Assembly (NCBI GenBank): GCA_905116865.2
Contig: CAJHNH020007590.1
Location: forward strand, 1-64,000
From: Candidula unifasciata
Taxonomy: Eukaryota > Mollusca > Gastropoda > Stylommatophora > Geomitridae
Direction: 5' to 3'
DNA length: 64,000 bases
The notes under the pieces are model-generated. The model did no database searches and was not told the DNA's origin. It saw nothing but the letters and a program-made list of their open reading frames with translations. This document shows positions 11,391 to 44,337 of the stretch, piece by piece. The translations under genes and the position numbers were made by a program. The stretch's first letter is position 1. Every line of letters begins with the position of its first letter.

Positions 11391-12075
11391 CAACATTAAG
11401 AGCCTGTTAAAACCAGCAAAATGTTCTTTCTGCTCGTGACATTTTATTGCCTCGTATAATTCAATGCTCAGTGATTGATCCTCTCCAGGATTGTTGTGCA
11501 GAGGATTAACACATCACGTTTATTCCACCAGTGATATTTCTAATCGTCACGATATTTTCCAGTGCTCCCTTTCTCATCACATGACCAAAGAACTTTGTCT
11601 CTATCTCTTTTTTGTATATAATGATCTACTTTCATTAGACATTTCGAGGCAATCATTGTTAGTTATTCTGGCAGTCCAAGGTATTAGAAAACATTCTTCT
11701 CAAGAACAACATCTCAACTGCCTCCAAACTCTTCTTAATTAGTTTGCTCACATTCCAAGATTCACTGCTAAAATGCAGAACAGGCTCGACATAACATGTC
11801 AGCACTCATTTTCTGATGTCTAATGAGAGTGGATTATTGCATAAGATACTTTTCATCTTCTGAAATGCCGTCCTCGGTTGGCCAATTCTGCTCTTAATTT
11901 ATGTCACACATCGTCATCTGATGTTATGAATGTCCCCAAATGCTTGAATTTATTGACTTGGTTAAGCAATTTCCCTTCTAACGCTATGTCACATTTTAGA
12001 GTTATCTTCTTCTTTGATATAATCACTGTATTTGTTTTCTTGACATTGAAGGAAAGTCCCTTTTTTGTGTGCACT
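11391..12075 (-). mobile_element. inverted LINE segment, C-terminal RT region
   Basis: The minus strand encodes degraded RT downstream of the catalytic palm. From about 12070 it reads FSLNVKKTN and then a KFKHLGTFITSDD-like stretch, the same region as NSGKTEIMVVSKK ... KFKYLDTWITSDG on the minus strand at 15186-15407. It abuts the + strand element ending at 11390 and covers the part missing there. Confidence 0.6.
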
Positions 12076-12079
12076 CTCT

Positions 12080-12300
12080 AGTATCGGCATCTGTGCACGC
12101 GCTTCATAACGCCAAGGTACCGGGTTCCAGCCCAGCCGCGGACTGTTTGTCTTGCCTTGGTTTCGACAGTGGTACCGAGACCTGACCGTTCAGTGCAATG
12201 GCAAGCAACTGAACGTAAAATTTGCCTAGGGAATTCACAACAGCTAAGAAATGTTTGGGTCGGTTCTGCAACGTCCTGTAAAGGATACGCTAGTAGCACA
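12080..12300 (+). mobile_element. tRNA-derived SINE, family 1
   Basis: Same layout as the copy at 4895: a diverged head with the B-box region gggttccagccc, the body ggtttcgacagtggtaccga, and the conserved end ctgcaacgtcctgtaaagga. It is more diverged than the 4895 copy. Confidence 0.75.
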
Positions 12301-12635
12301 ATGTCTGATAGTTGTTGTAGGGCTTCTGTGTTTTCAGCTTTAGATGCATAAAATAAATAATTGTTTGCAGACTACGTAGCACCGGCTACGTATACAGCGG
12401 AATACATGCAACGGCTCGTATATGGTTGTGCAGCAGATGGCAGACTTTAAGCTCACCACCAAGCTAAACAGAACACATGTGATGGAAAAGTCACCATAAT
12501 TTCGCGAAAACTAATATAACAGCAAGCATGATCTCAAACTTCCCAGTTAAAAATTGTCCATGTTTGTCACTTTGTACTTGAGGCGTTTGGAAAATAAAAG
12601 GCACATACGCTGCAGTAAGTTCTGAGGGTTCTAAA
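12301..12635. other. intergenic, nothing recognised
   Basis: No gene or repeat could be assigned. Confidence 0.4.
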
Positions 12636-12639
12636 ATAA

Positions 12640-13010
12640 CCCAAATAGTGTATCCCACATTGGGACGTGAATGTAGTGGTTGTCTCTGACTGACATTTTA
12701 CCCCACCTGGACATCACACTGAGAGATAAATAACCATTGACACACAAAAACAAAAAACAAAACGAAAAAATCACATTAACGAACAAATCGTCCCACACGG
12801 GGAAGGAGTGTAGGAGTTACCCTCTGACTAACGTTTCATCCCACCAGGACATCACACAAGGCAATAAACACCCGGTTACATAAAAATGTCACCATTCAGA
12901 TGAAAATCACACATGGAGAGTTTCCGGAAACCCCATTCAAGCGTTAGGTGGTATTAGGGCACCCGGCAACAGCCAGGGTGGGTCTTCTCAATAACGAGAA
13001 TTTTTTTCAA
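12640..13010 (+). repeat. dispersed repeat family 3, degenerate
   Basis: Two partial copies. The second is clearest, with caccaggacatcacacaagg at about 12842, acacccggttac, and a final caacagccagggtgggtctt. Confidence 0.6.
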
Positions 13011-13073
13011 AAATAATAAACGTCTATTGGGTGAAAGCATGGTTTACAATATTTTAATATACGTTTACAAAGG

Positions 13074-13074
<1 letters not shown>

Positions 13075-13129
<55 letters not shown>
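13075..13129. repeat. (TA)n microsatellite, left of composite element
   Basis: About 27 TA units ending directly at the tagggctgta terminus of the element at 13130. Confidence 0.95.
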
Positions 13130-13132
<3 letters not shown>

Positions 13133-13214
13133 GGCTGTATCGAATAGTGATTTTCACTACTTGGCCGAATACGAATAGCTAGACCAACTATTCGGCCGAA
13201 TACGAATAGTGAAT

Positions 13215-13535
13215 CATCATCATCAGGTGAATTGCCGACTGGTATGGGCGATTATGCCTCACTACAATCTGCGATCTCCTGCAGCATGTATTAGTTCGTG
13301 TGCTGACACAACTCAATGCCATGCAACAAGACTGTCAAGAATCTTCTCTACCTCTATCTCTTCTTCCACAGATCTTTCCAGTGGTCATTACATGTTACAT
13401 TTTCACTCATCTTATAACATGGCCAAAAAATTATGACTGTGAGGAGTTGTCTTCGGGCTCCCGCCTTTATCGAAACTTCTTAGTTGCTTTTGTTGTTGTT
13501 ACTGTCCAGGGTATTTTAAGCATTGTTCTGTAATA
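13215..13535 (-). mobile_element. RTE-like LINE 3' end
   Basis: The minus strand carries a decayed copy of the C-terminal LINE segment seen better at 14762-15440 and 58480-58850, starting next to a (cat)n tail at 13214. The + strand hallmark is ttgccgactggtatgggcga, then catggccaaaaaattatgac. Confidence 0.65.
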
Positions 13536-13539
13536 CCAC

Positions 13540-14665
13540 ATCTCTGAGCACCGCTCGCCTCGGTTCGATGTTCGTTGACCAGTCTTCATGAAGTGAGCAC
13601 TGCTCGACCCAGTTCATTGCTGGTTTACCAGCCTTCTTGTAGTAAGCACTGCTCGCCTCGGTTCGATGTTCGTTTACTAGTCTTCTTGTAGTGAGCACCG
13701 CTCGCCTCGGTTCGATGTTCGTTTACTAGTCTTCTTGTAGTAAGCACCGTTTGCCTCGGTTCGATGTTCGTTTACTAGTCTTCTTGTAGTGAGCACCGCT
13801 CGCCCCAGGTAGATGTTCGTTCACCAGTCTTCTTGAAGTAAGCACCGCTCGCCCCAGGTCGATGTTCGTTCACCAGTCTTTTTGAAGTAAGCACTGCTCG
13901 TCCCAGTTTGATGTTCGTTCAGAAGTCTTCATGTAGTGAGCACTGCTCATCCGAGTTCATTGGCGGTACACAAATCTTCTTGTTGTGAGCACTGCTTGCC
14001 CCAGTTCATTGCTTGTACACCAGTCTTCTTGGAGTGAGCACTGCTCGTCTGAATTCATTGGCGGTTCACAAGTCTTTTTGTAGTGAGCACTGCTCGCCCC
14101 AGTTTACTGCCGGTACACCAGTCTTCTTGTAGTGAGCACTGAACGCCCTAGTTGGATGTTCGTTCACCAGTCTTCTCGTAGTGAGCACTGCTCGCCCCAG
14201 TTTACTGCCGGTACACCAGTCTTCTCGTAGTGAGCACCGCTCGCCCTAGTTCGATGTTCGTTCACCAGTCTTCTCGTAGTGAGCACTGCTCGCCCCAGTT
14301 TACTGCCGGTACACCAGTCTTCTCGTAGTGAGCACCGCTCGCCCTAGTTCGATGTTCGTTCACCAGTCTTCTCGTAGTGAGCACCGCTCGCCCTAGTTCG
14401 ATGTTCGTTCACCAGTCTTCTCGTAGTGAGCACTGCTCGACCCAGTTCATTTGCTGGTTTACCAGTCTTCTTGTAGTGAGCACTGCTCGACCCAGTTCAT
14501 TTGCTGGTTTACCAGTCTTCTTGTAGTGAGTACTGCTGACCCAGTTCATTTGCTGGTTTACCAGTCTTCTTGTAGTGAGCACTGCTCGCCCCAGTTCATT
14601 GCTGGTTTACCAGCCTTCTTGTAGTAAGCACTGCTCGCCTCGGTTCGATGTTCGTTCACTATGCA
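13540..14665. repeat. minisatellite, ~50-60 bp unit
   Basis: Around 20 copies of a unit containing gtagtgagcac(t/c)gctcgcc, then either the variant ttcgatgttcgttcaccagt or ttcattgctggtttaccagt. The two unit types alternate in blocks, with longer two-unit periods visible at 14150-14400. Confidence 0.9.
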
Positions 14666-14761
14666 GGATATTTTCAGTAGGGCTGTACCGAATAGTGATT
14701 TTCACTATTCGGCCGAATACGAATAGCTGGACCAACTATTCGGCCGAATACGAATACGAAT

Positions 14762-15440
14762 TGTAAATCATCATCATCAGGTGCTTTGCCGACTGGCATG
14801 TACGATTATGCCTGGCCAGATCTCCTGCAGCATGTATTAGTTCGTGTGCTGACACACCTCCATGCCATGCAACAAGACTCAAGAATTTTCTCTCGTTGTC
14901 TTCCTCTATCCCTCCTTCAACAGTGGTCACCACATGTTCCATTTTCCCTCTTCTTATAACATGGCCGAAAAATAATGACTGTCTCCTTCTGATGTCTGTG
15001 ATTAGTTGTCTTCGGGCTCCAGCCTCTATCAAAACATCTTGGTTGCTTTTGGCTGTCCAAAGTATTTTAATTCTGAAGCCTCAAGGAATTATTGGGCCTG
15101 CCTACCGATTGCCATATGTTAAAAATTGATGTATGTAGCAAGCAAGAATTATTTTTCTAACCTTCAATGACAAAGATATTTTGCATTAGATGTTCTTCAT
15201 TTGATAAAATGCAGTTTTTGCCTGTCCTATTATGTTTCTTATTTCAGTAATGCATCTTCCATCTGATGTTATCCATGTGTCCAGATACTTAAATTTCTGT
15301 AATTGTCCCAAAATAAAACCACTGACTTTTATTACACATTTAGGAATAATTATTTTCTTTGATACCACCATTATTTCTGTCTTTCCACTATTCAAACTGA
15401 GGCCCATTCTTCAACTTTTGTGTATAAAATAGATATTAAA
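14762..15440 (-). mobile_element. RTE-like LINE 3' end, longest copy
   Basis: The minus strand reads NSGKTEIMVVSKK ... KYLDTWITSDG (about 15390-15280) and then, downstream, RRQLITDIRRRQSLFFGHVI with WHGGVSAHELIHAAGD (about 15010-14830), ending at a (cat)n microsatellite tail. This is the C-terminal region of an RTE-like ORF2 with stops and gaps. Confidence 0.75.
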
Positions 15441-15880
15441 TTTTTTTTTTTTAATCTATGATGTACGCTAAAATTTTGCTTCACAAAATGTAGTAAAGAA
15501 TAGTAAACATTTAAAAACATTTCATGTTTGGCATCCTTCAGTCAGTCAGTCTGTGGTAACTAATACATAGAAATGAAAGTATTCTTTGTTTAATAACAAG
15601 TAACTAACCTTGTAAATTGTCACTGACAGCTTAGTTAATCCATGAAAGCGGCATTAGCTTCTCTCCCCCCCCCCCCCCCAAAAAAAAACGTTCCATGTTG
15701 TCAGCATTAAGGCAGCTTCTTGTCTCACTGAAGGTATTTCAAGCTGTACTAAACGGACGTTCTCTTGGTACGCTCGTAGGTGGTGCACAAAGATAACGCT
15801 TGACAGTATGAACCAAGGTGGGAAATCTTGGTATGTTTATTTTTCACCAGTCCAGAAACGGATGTAAGGTAACAACTATT
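15441..15880. other. no gene; poly(C)-poly(A) junction
   Basis: Unassigned sequence with about 15 C followed by nine A at 15664-15688. Confidence 0.4.
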
Positions 15881-15979
15881 CGTATTCGGCCCGACCGCAA
15901 CTATTCGGCCGAATGCCGAATAGTTATTAGGTCTACTATTCTGTCCCGAAGCGAATACGAAGCGAATATTTGGTACAGC

Positions 15980-15983
<4 letters not shown>

Positions 15984-16062
<79 letters not shown>
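15984..16062. repeat. (TA)n microsatellite, right of composite element
   Basis: About 39 TA units directly following the cagcatta terminus. Confidence 0.95.
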
Positions 16063-16065
<3 letters not shown>

Positions 16066-16077
16066 CCAATCTCTGGT

Positions 16078-16265
16078 AATTTTACCCCACCAGGACATCA
16101 CACAAGCGATAAACACCCGGTGACACAAAGTGCCACCATGTGGATGAGGATCACCCGAAGAGATCCCAGAAGCCCCTTTCAGCTGTCAGGTCATATTAAT
16201 TAATGGCCTGGCTATATTCAGGGCACCGGTCAAAAGCCAGGGTGGGGCTTCAAATAATGACAAAT
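16078..16265 (+). repeat. dispersed repeat family 3
   Basis: A good copy: ttttaccccaccaggacatc, acaagcgataaacacccggt, gacacaaagtgccaccatgt, and at the end gtcaaaagccagggtggggc. It lacks the tcagtcag-type tail. Confidence 0.75.
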
Positions 16266-16785
16266 TACATTTAAAATGGGGACGACTAACTTGCCAGGAA
16301 ATGATACATACAAATTTTTTAATCAAAGGTGATCGCCAAAGATTGAATATCATGAACAGTTAAAAGACAATTCTGAAAATATTAATAAGAATAATTTTCA
16401 AACGCATACCAACGACAATGTGATGTAATTATTAGGGCATGTATATTAAAAACACGTGTACTCGGTTCCTAACAGAAAACAGGTTTACCTCAATACAAAT
16501 GTCATTCAACGGAATTGAAAGATTATTTTCTTTGTAGAATGATTATTTTCGTAGAAATTTTATTTGTTGGCCATATAAAATATTAAACATAAAAAATGAC
16601 CACAGAGAAGCAAATATGTGTGTGCAAAATGTCAACAGTATAGCTTATCGGGAAATAGTATAAAACATCTATCCAGACAAACCAGCAGACAAAGAAACAA
16701 ACAAATAAACGAACAATTTCAAATATAATAAAAGCCTTTTAAAATGCTTTTAACAAAAGCTCATAATAAAAGCGTATTAAAAAAA
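16266..16785. other. intergenic, nothing recognised
   Basis: AT-rich intergenic sequence without an assignable feature. Confidence 0.4.
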
Positions 16786-16789
16786 AAAA

Positions 16790-17290
16790 AAAGAATAGAA
16801 ATGACTAAAACTATTTTCAATAAGATGCGAACATTTTGTACATCTAGAGCAACACATCTACAACACATTCAAAGATGTGCATCGTCAAATGCGTTATATA
16901 TTCTCTGCCTTCTTCCATGGTGCAGAAACTTGGACACACAAAAAAGCTAGAAAATTGTATTGAGGTTGGAGATGTGGGTATAGAGAAGAATAGGTAGTTC
17001 TTCTGGAAACAAACAAGTCAAATACAGAGGTCCTGTAAAAACTGCGAATGAAAAGAGAATTACTGAAAAAAGTAAAAGCTTGTAAAAATAGACAACTGAA
17101 TATGTCGGCCAACATAAGACATAACACTTGTTTAAAATACATACTGGAAGAAAGGTCAAAAGCAAGACAGCAAGAGGTAGACAGCGATAGATGAGGGAGG
17201 ACAACGTCAAGAGATGGACAAATATCAGTTTGTAGAGCTAAGACAAGAGACAGAGCTTAGTGGAAGGCAATTGCAGCCAACCTTAGTTGT
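16790..17290 (+). mobile_element. LINE C-terminal remnant
   Basis: Across two frames the + strand shows the usual post-RT region of a LINE: a FSAFFHGAETWTHKKARKL segment near 16900-16965 (typical LLYG.ETWT.. motif), then an RMKRELLKKVKACKN-like stretch near 17045 and an EERSKARQQEVDSDR-like tail near 17150. Stops interrupt it. Confidence 0.6.
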
Positions 17291-17469
17291 GGGGACGGTT
17301 GATTGATTTGACTATTCACAACTATGCTGTTATAAGAGCAGCCCACCCAAACTGGACTAGTCTCTTATGTAACCGACTGTTGCCCTAATATAAAGTAGAA
17401 CGGGGCAGGGTCTCGGGGATTAGCTTATGTTGGATTCTTATCGGAAAAGTTATGTTTATGTGTATGTTT

Positions 17470-17808
17470 AGTTATTGGATCAACATCGTTGCACACGGGT
17501 GATAACCCAAAAGTGTTCCGTTCTTTTTCTAACTCAAGCCCGAGTCTGAAGAATCTCAGCGCAGTGCACGAACTCTGTTTTACCAGGGCAGCGCCGTTCG
17601 GTCACTCTTTTCGCCTTCCAACTATCAAGGGATTTTTTGCGTGCGCATGAATATACACGGGCCTCCGATCTTACTACCCAGAGACCAGGGGAAATTACTA
17701 GAAGTCCACGTAAAAAAAAATTCTAGCCTTTACCGGGAGTTGAACCCGGGACCTCCAGCGCTGGAGGCGGATACCGTACTCCAAGACCACTCAGCACTCC
17801 ATCTACAT
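17470..17808 (-). mobile_element. tRNA-derived SINE, family 4
   Basis: The minus-strand head starts near 17808: gagtggtcttggagtacgg (A-box region) and ggtcccgggttcaactcccg (B-box region), a class II tRNA-like fold. The body reads acttctagtaatttcccc and gcccgtgtatattcatgcg on that strand. A second copy lies on the + strand at 43320-43645. Confidence 0.75.
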
Positions 17809-17939
17809 AATAATTCTTTGTGTTAGTTTGGTAATAATATTTCAGAAAGCGACGCTGGAAGGAGAATATTTTAGGAATATAAACTAAAGTATGGTACAAT
17901 TTATTACCAGACGTATTTCGCTGTATCTCGGTATGTGCA

Positions 17940-18420
17940 TTTGTGTGTTATCATCCATTTTCGTCCTTATTAGGACGAAATTTTTTGTCATTTGAAGCCC
18001 TACCCTGGCTTTTGCCAGGGGCCGCAATATAGGCAGGCCATACATATGGCCAAATGTCTGAACGCGGTTTCTGGGACCTCTCCACGGCGATCCTCATCCG
18101 CATGGTGGCACTTTGTGTCATCGGGTGTTTATCGCTTGTGTGATGTCCTGGTGGGGTAGAAAGTCAGTCAGTCAGTCAGTATGTGCATTATAAGTTCCTT
18201 ACGTCCTTTTCAGGAGGTAATTTCAGTTATTTGAAGCCCCACTCTGGCTTTTGCCAGGGGCCGCAATATAGGCAGGCCATAGATATGGCCAATTGTCTGA
18301 ACGCGGTTTCTGGGACCTCTCCAATGTGATCCTCACCCACATGGTGGCACTTTGTGTCATCGGGTGTTTATCGCTTGTGTGATGTCCTGGTGGGGTAGAA
18401 ATTCATTCATTCATTCGGCA
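17940..18420 (-). repeat. dispersed repeat family 3, tandem dimer
   Basis: Two complete copies in tandem, about 240 bp apart (about 17990-18165 and 18230-18405), both reversed. The first ends in (gtca)n as agtcagtcagtcagt, the second in (attc)n. The two are nearly identical over gcaatataggcaggccata and gggtgtttatcgcttgtgtg. Confidence 0.85.
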
Positions 18421-18920
18421 TGTGCATTACTACTGTAACATACGATGAAACATAAAACTGAATCAATTCCACTGAACTACAGACACATCACATGGTCTCT
18501 TTCGTTACATTGTTTATCTATTTGCATATCATCTTAGTTGGTTTTAATATTCAGTTGTGCAGAATCACTCGAGTGTCCGTGGAGCTTTTTCAGGTTGTCT
18601 CCCCGTAACTCTGCAGTAATGACCCTGACCAGACACAGCCAATTATATCTGGCAATCAATTTTAAAATGTGATGTCAGTGTCAGCATTATTGAAATTCAC
18701 TATAGGAAAACATTGTTTAGAATCAAAAGTAAGCTGAAAGATCAACAACTGACACCTTTCATTATACAGCTATAAACAAGTTCTTCAAAGCATCATGTAT
18801 TGTAAACAAGTTAATGAATGTATATTTATAGTGCTTGGAAAATCGCGATAATGATATTGAATTTGAACAAAACTCAACTGACAATGCATACATTCATCTT
18901 GCCGCCTCCGCATCATCGTC
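18421..18920. other. upstream region of gene B
   Basis: No coding or repeat signal. It presumably includes the distal promoter of gene B. Confidence 0.35.
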
Positions 18921-18926
18921 TTGCTT

Positions 18927-18933
18927 TATAAAT
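18927..18933 (+). promoter_or_regulatory. TATA box of gene B
   Basis: tataaat lies 94 bp upstream of the first in-frame ATG, with an initiator-like tcagtcagt at 18965-18973. Two upstream ATGs (18974 and 18981) would fall in the leader. Confidence 0.55.
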
Positions 18934-19020
18934 CGAGACCGTTCTAAACTTGTCCCCTGATTTTTCAGTCAGTATGTCATATGTCTGCTATCCCTGTCAA
19001 CCCGACGAACGGAAACCCAA

Positions 19021-39962
<20,942 letters not shown>

Positions 39963-40011
39963 CTTAGCTTTACTGCTCATCGTCGTTTATTTCTATTGGT
40001 TATCAGTTCCA

Positions 40012-40017
40012 AATAAA
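40012..40017 (+). terminator. polyadenylation signal of gene B
   Basis: A perfect aataaa 50 bp past the stop codon. The GT-rich stretch after the next 40 bp is compatible with cleavage nearby. Confidence 0.65.
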
Positions 40018-40029
40018 GACCTCACGTGA

Positions 40030-41580
40030 TGTCCTTCTTTAGAAAAAAAAAGGTGTTTTTTTTTTTTTTTTACTATAAAGTTTACAAATTTTTTTAAAAT
40101 TATAACAAAAATGAAAAAAAATAAACATTAGTTGCCATTTACTTTTTGGGATGATTTAATTTTGTTTACACTGATTTTACGAGTTTGATCACAGTGAGTT
40201 TGTGTGTGACAAGTCCAGTCCACCCTCCCCTCCCCCCCCCCCCTTTTTTTTCCAATGAAACATAGGCCATTAACAATTCCTGTGCCGGATCACTTACTTC
40301 AGATCCAAACATGTGTCAACGGCAATAACCCAACCATAGCAAAAAAGTAATGACTGGTCAGCCGTTTGGTCTGACGACCTGACTTAATGTGTGGCCCTCT
40401 TCTTGTGCCTCTGTTAGTCAGGATGCATACTGCATGTTCAACCTGCCTTTAAGTCTGTTTTAATTGTGGTGGTTGGTAATGTTTTTTTTGTTTGTTGTTG
40501 TTGTGTCTGAACTTAGGTTCAATGCAATCCCTATCTGTCAAAGTTCCGGTGGGTAGGGTTTCCGCTGTCGGGAGTAGGAGGTTGTTTTGGAGTCCTAAAA
40601 ACGCTGGTAAGGATTCCACCTGGGCTTTTTGAGCAGCGTGCATGGCCGTTTATGCTGTACTTTTTGGGCTATAAATGTCAGTGATGTCTGTCGAGGTCTC
40701 GGCCGGTTGGTTCTCGCTGCGAGTAGGAGATTAGTTATTCGATAAGGACTAGACATTAGAAGGGCTCGTCTCGGGCTTTCTATTTTGTGCCTGTTTTCAG
40801 CGATGCGGCTGCTCATCTGAGCGTTACTTCCTTTGGCAATGAGATTTTTAACTTCCTCACGTTCTTCGTCTTCTTCCTTTGTATCTACTTTTCAATCTCA
40901 AGATCTTCCTTGACCTGCGTTTTGACGTCTTGTAATGTTTTGGCAATCCATTCTTTTCTTTCTTCTTTCTGGTTTCTGGTTTGTCAGTCTTTGTTGTGTT
41001 TTTGGCCTTAGCAAATTCTTTCTGTAGTTGTTCACTCTGCGTTGCTCCTCAGCCGTGCCTCTTGATGAGAGATTATACCATTATGGCGATTTTATTAGTT
41101 TCCTTGCATTGCTGGACGTAGGGGCAGCCCATACACCTGACTATGAGTGTGCAGGAGCATTTGGCCACTTCCTGTTAATGTTAGGGAAACTGAACTCCTT
41201 GTCTGTGGTTGGCCAGTAAACTTTCGTTGAATGGATGAAACTCTAAACAGTAGCGACATCATTTTTAGGTGCTGTGGCACGTGGCTCTAAAGTGCCAAAA
41301 TTTATGGCATCGAGAAACTACAGCACGTTGGAAATGTTGTCATTCTTTCGCTTTTTACTGTTTCTAATTGGTTGTGATAGTTTCTGGCTGGCAAACGCCT
41401 TCCGTCTTCACGAAAGCCATAGTCGATATATTGGTGGATCTGGAAGCTTAGTCCCTGGAAACTATGGAGATGTGTCGCTGACTTTGGTAACAGCATCTGC
41501 TGTGACTGTAAAGTTCGATGCGGGAGTGGCAGTCTCTGCTTCATTAGATGGACAAAAAAGTAGATAATCGCTCGCTGAGA
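40030..41580. other. intergenic, unassigned
   Basis: Contains a poly(C)-poly(T) junction at 40224-40250. The part 40540-41080 is less AT-rich and may be old transposon sequence. No family recognised. Confidence 0.35.
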
Positions 41581-41589
41581 GGCTGATTT

Positions 41590-43300
41590 GTGCTCTCTGG
41601 TGTCTCCTCTCTATAGCTCGCTGCGTTTGGTTTATTTTAAACTTCGACAATACGTCTTTTACATTCTGTCGCCATAGTGGTAGATCTGCAGCTGATTTTT
41701 CTCAAGTCTCTGTATCTATGTTGGTATCTATCAGGTCGCGTTTGCATTTGTCTTTATAACCTAGCTTTGGTCCTTCTTGTAGTTATGTTCCCTCTTTCCA
41801 GTTCATGTACAGGAGATACTTTGTAATACGTTCATTCTCCATGTGGGAGGCATGCCCCAGCCAACGCAGACGTCTTTGCATCAGTATTTAGTACATTGAT
41901 GCATTTTTTTCTTTATTCAGTATACAATCGTTGGAGACAAGGTCTCGACATTATATACCAAGGATGCGCCTCATACAGCGCATGTGTAAGGCATTCACTC
42001 TCTTTTCTTGAGGTACATATAGAGTCCTGGATTCGTACAGTAGCGTGCTTAGAACACAAGACTCATTAACTTTCATTTTTGTGTTACCAGTCAGCTTTTC
42101 ATTTGACCAGACTCTCGCAGTGTGATTTGAAAACATTGTCCTTACCAATACGACAAGCTATCTCTGCATCTAGGGAATGATCGCCTGAAATTCGCGAGCC
42201 TCTGCACTCAAACTCATGTACAGCCAACAGTTTATGGTCACAAACATGAATGTTTGGTGGGTTTTTAACATTCATTCCCACCTTTTACGTTTTGTTTAGA
42301 CTGATGGTAAGCCCAAATTCTTCGCATGCGTTGCCAAGCGATTCATGAGAACCTGCAGATCATGCTGTGTGTGAGCCCCAATGGCTGCATCATCTGCGAA
42401 AAGAAAATCCTTGAGGCATCATCTGTGCACCTTCGTCCTTGCACGTAGCCTATCAAATTAAAGAGAATTCTATATGCCCTGGAACGGAGATATATATTCC
42501 TTTAGTGGCTGTTCTAAATGTGCGCCTTAACAATTCAGTTAAAAAAAATGCCAAACAAGGTGAGAGCCAGAACGTATCCTTGCTTTACTGCGTTACGAAT
42601 CTGGTTGGTGAAGACCTTGAATCCTCATATATTATAGTTCTCTGCATATTCTCGTGGAAGGATTTTACTAGACTTTTTAGTATAGGTGGTCATCCGTATT
42701 TATTAAAGATATGTAACCGACCATCTCTGCTGACATAATCAAAGGCTTTGATGAGATCTATGAAGGCAATAAGCAGTGGCCTCTGTTGCTCTCTGCACTT
42801 CTCTTGCAGCTGCCTGATGGAGAAGATCATACCAACTGTTGATCTGTGGGCCCTATAATCACACTGTGATTCCGATTATACTCTACCCGCTAGAATGTGC
42901 AACCTCTTTATGTCAATGCGAGCAAAGAATTTTCCCACATATAGTTCAACAGACAGACACCACGATAGTTGTTTCAGTCGTTTCTGACTCCCTTGTTTTT
43001 AAAGAGAGTTATTAGCACCTCTAATTTTTCTTGCCAACATTGAGAGAGGTCCTGTGCAGCTTAGGAAGGAAAAAAAACATCCTTTGGTCATTTCTGGATC
43101 TCATACAGGATTCCATCCTCTTCTGGGGCCTTCAGCAAGGGAAGCCAATCAAGTGTTTCACTAATTTCTGTGATGGAGGGCTTGCTGTCTAGTTCGCCCA
43201 TAGTTGGCAGACACTCCAGTGCGTTTAGGGTTTCTTCGCTTACATAGGTTCTTGGAGTTTATAGCGCAGAGCAGTGCTGCACCCAGCGATCCAGCTGCAT
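41590..43300 (-). mobile_element. degenerate LINE, RT and C-terminal region
   Basis: Read from right to left: an IPEDG-like palm approach near 43130; AFIDLIKAF (RT motif A) near 42765-42735; a FGLTISL segment near 42310; SLDAEIACRIGK near 42175; and SNEKLTGNTKMKVNESCVLS ... QEKRVNALHMRCMRRILGI near 42115-41955. It is broken by many stops. The tail resembles the + strand remnant at 57655-58080, which may be the same family. Confidence 0.75.
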
Positions 43301-43319
43301 TGTGCGATCCGTTATGATT

Positions 43320-43645
43320 GGGGCAGAGTGGTCTCGATGTATTTGTGTTCGCCTCAAGTGCTAAAGGTCCTTAGTTCAAGACTCGGTGAAGGCAGGGATT
43401 TTTCACGTGGACTTCTAGTAATTTCCCCTCCTTTCTGAGTAATGAGATCGGATGCCCGTGTATATTCTTGCGCACGTAAAGAAAAAAAAAACCTTAGCAG
43501 TTGAACATCGAAAAGAGTAGGCTAACGGCGCTGCCCGTGCAAAATTTGGAATTAAAAATCTGTCAAAGTATTTCAGGATCCTCGCCGGTGCAACGGAGTT
43601 CGTGAACGGCGCTGAGTAAATCCTTAGCCCAGCGCCGTGCAGTTT
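43320..43645 (+). mobile_element. tRNA-derived SINE, family 4
   Basis: The head gagtggtctcgatgtatttg to ggtccttagttcaagactcg is followed by cacgtggacttctagtaatt and the gcgctgcccgtgc / ggcgctgagtaaatcc body. Same order as the copy at 17470-17808 in reverse. Confidence 0.75.
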
Positions 43646-43891
43646 TCTTAACTCTAGACCGATGTTATATGCCAGTAAAGCCTTTTCTTCTCCTCTCTTA
43701 TTGTCTGTGTCTCTCCCCTGTGGGCTTCAAACCAGTCCAGTGATTTAATTTGTCTCTTACAAAATACAGTCATGGAAGAATCATATAAAGCATTTTTTTT
43801 TCAAGATGCTTTCATCTGCTGCTAGCATATTCCTTCAGTGGGCCTGGCAAATTGTGTTTAGGAGTTTTTAAAATCCTCCTACTTTTCTTGG

Positions 43892-43892
<1 letters not shown>

Positions 43893-43973
<81 letters not shown>
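43893..43973. repeat. (TA)n microsatellite
   Basis: About 40 TA units. Confidence 0.95.
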
Positions 43974-43975
<2 letters not shown>

Positions 43976-44337
43976 TGTCTTGAGTTTAATGCAAACACAT
44001 CTATGAATATACATCAAATGAAAATAAAACAAGACAATAATCATCAGACAAAATAAATTAACAGTATTAAGATGAATAGCTTACATGCTGCTTTTAAGCA
44101 ATACAAAACCCTAGTCTTTCCTTTTCTATTTAAACAATTTACAACAATAATAACTTGGTATATCTATAAAATACCAAGGTATCATGACATCTACATGGCT
44201 GCTCCACGCACAGGATTCTGGATGCAGTAAGCTGAAACAGAAAAACCTCTACACGTTGATAAAGCCTTCAGTGATGTCTGAGGTCACAGAAAAGACTCTG
44301 TTTTTTTTTGTTTGAGTGTTAAGTGTAATACTTATTG

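Larger units (their letters stand above)
13130..15982. mobile_element. composite element with terminal inverted repeats, inserted in (TA)n
   Basis: The left end tagggctgtatcgaatagtg and the right end aatatttggtacagcattaa are approximate inverted repeats. Behind each lies a zone rich in attcggccgaat palindromes. A second left-end copy (tagggctgtaccgaatag) occurs internally at about 14679. Both outer ends abut (TA)n tracts, 13075-13129 and 15984-16062. The interior holds a minisatellite and RTE C-terminal debris rather than a transposase, so it is either a non-autonomous DNA element with passengers or a chance assembly of pieces. Confidence 0.5.

Noticed and set aside
9015..12075. Twin-priming inversion
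   Set aside because: In twin priming the 5' part is inverted and lies upstream of a sense 3' part. Here the arrangement is sense 5' part followed by inverted 3' part.
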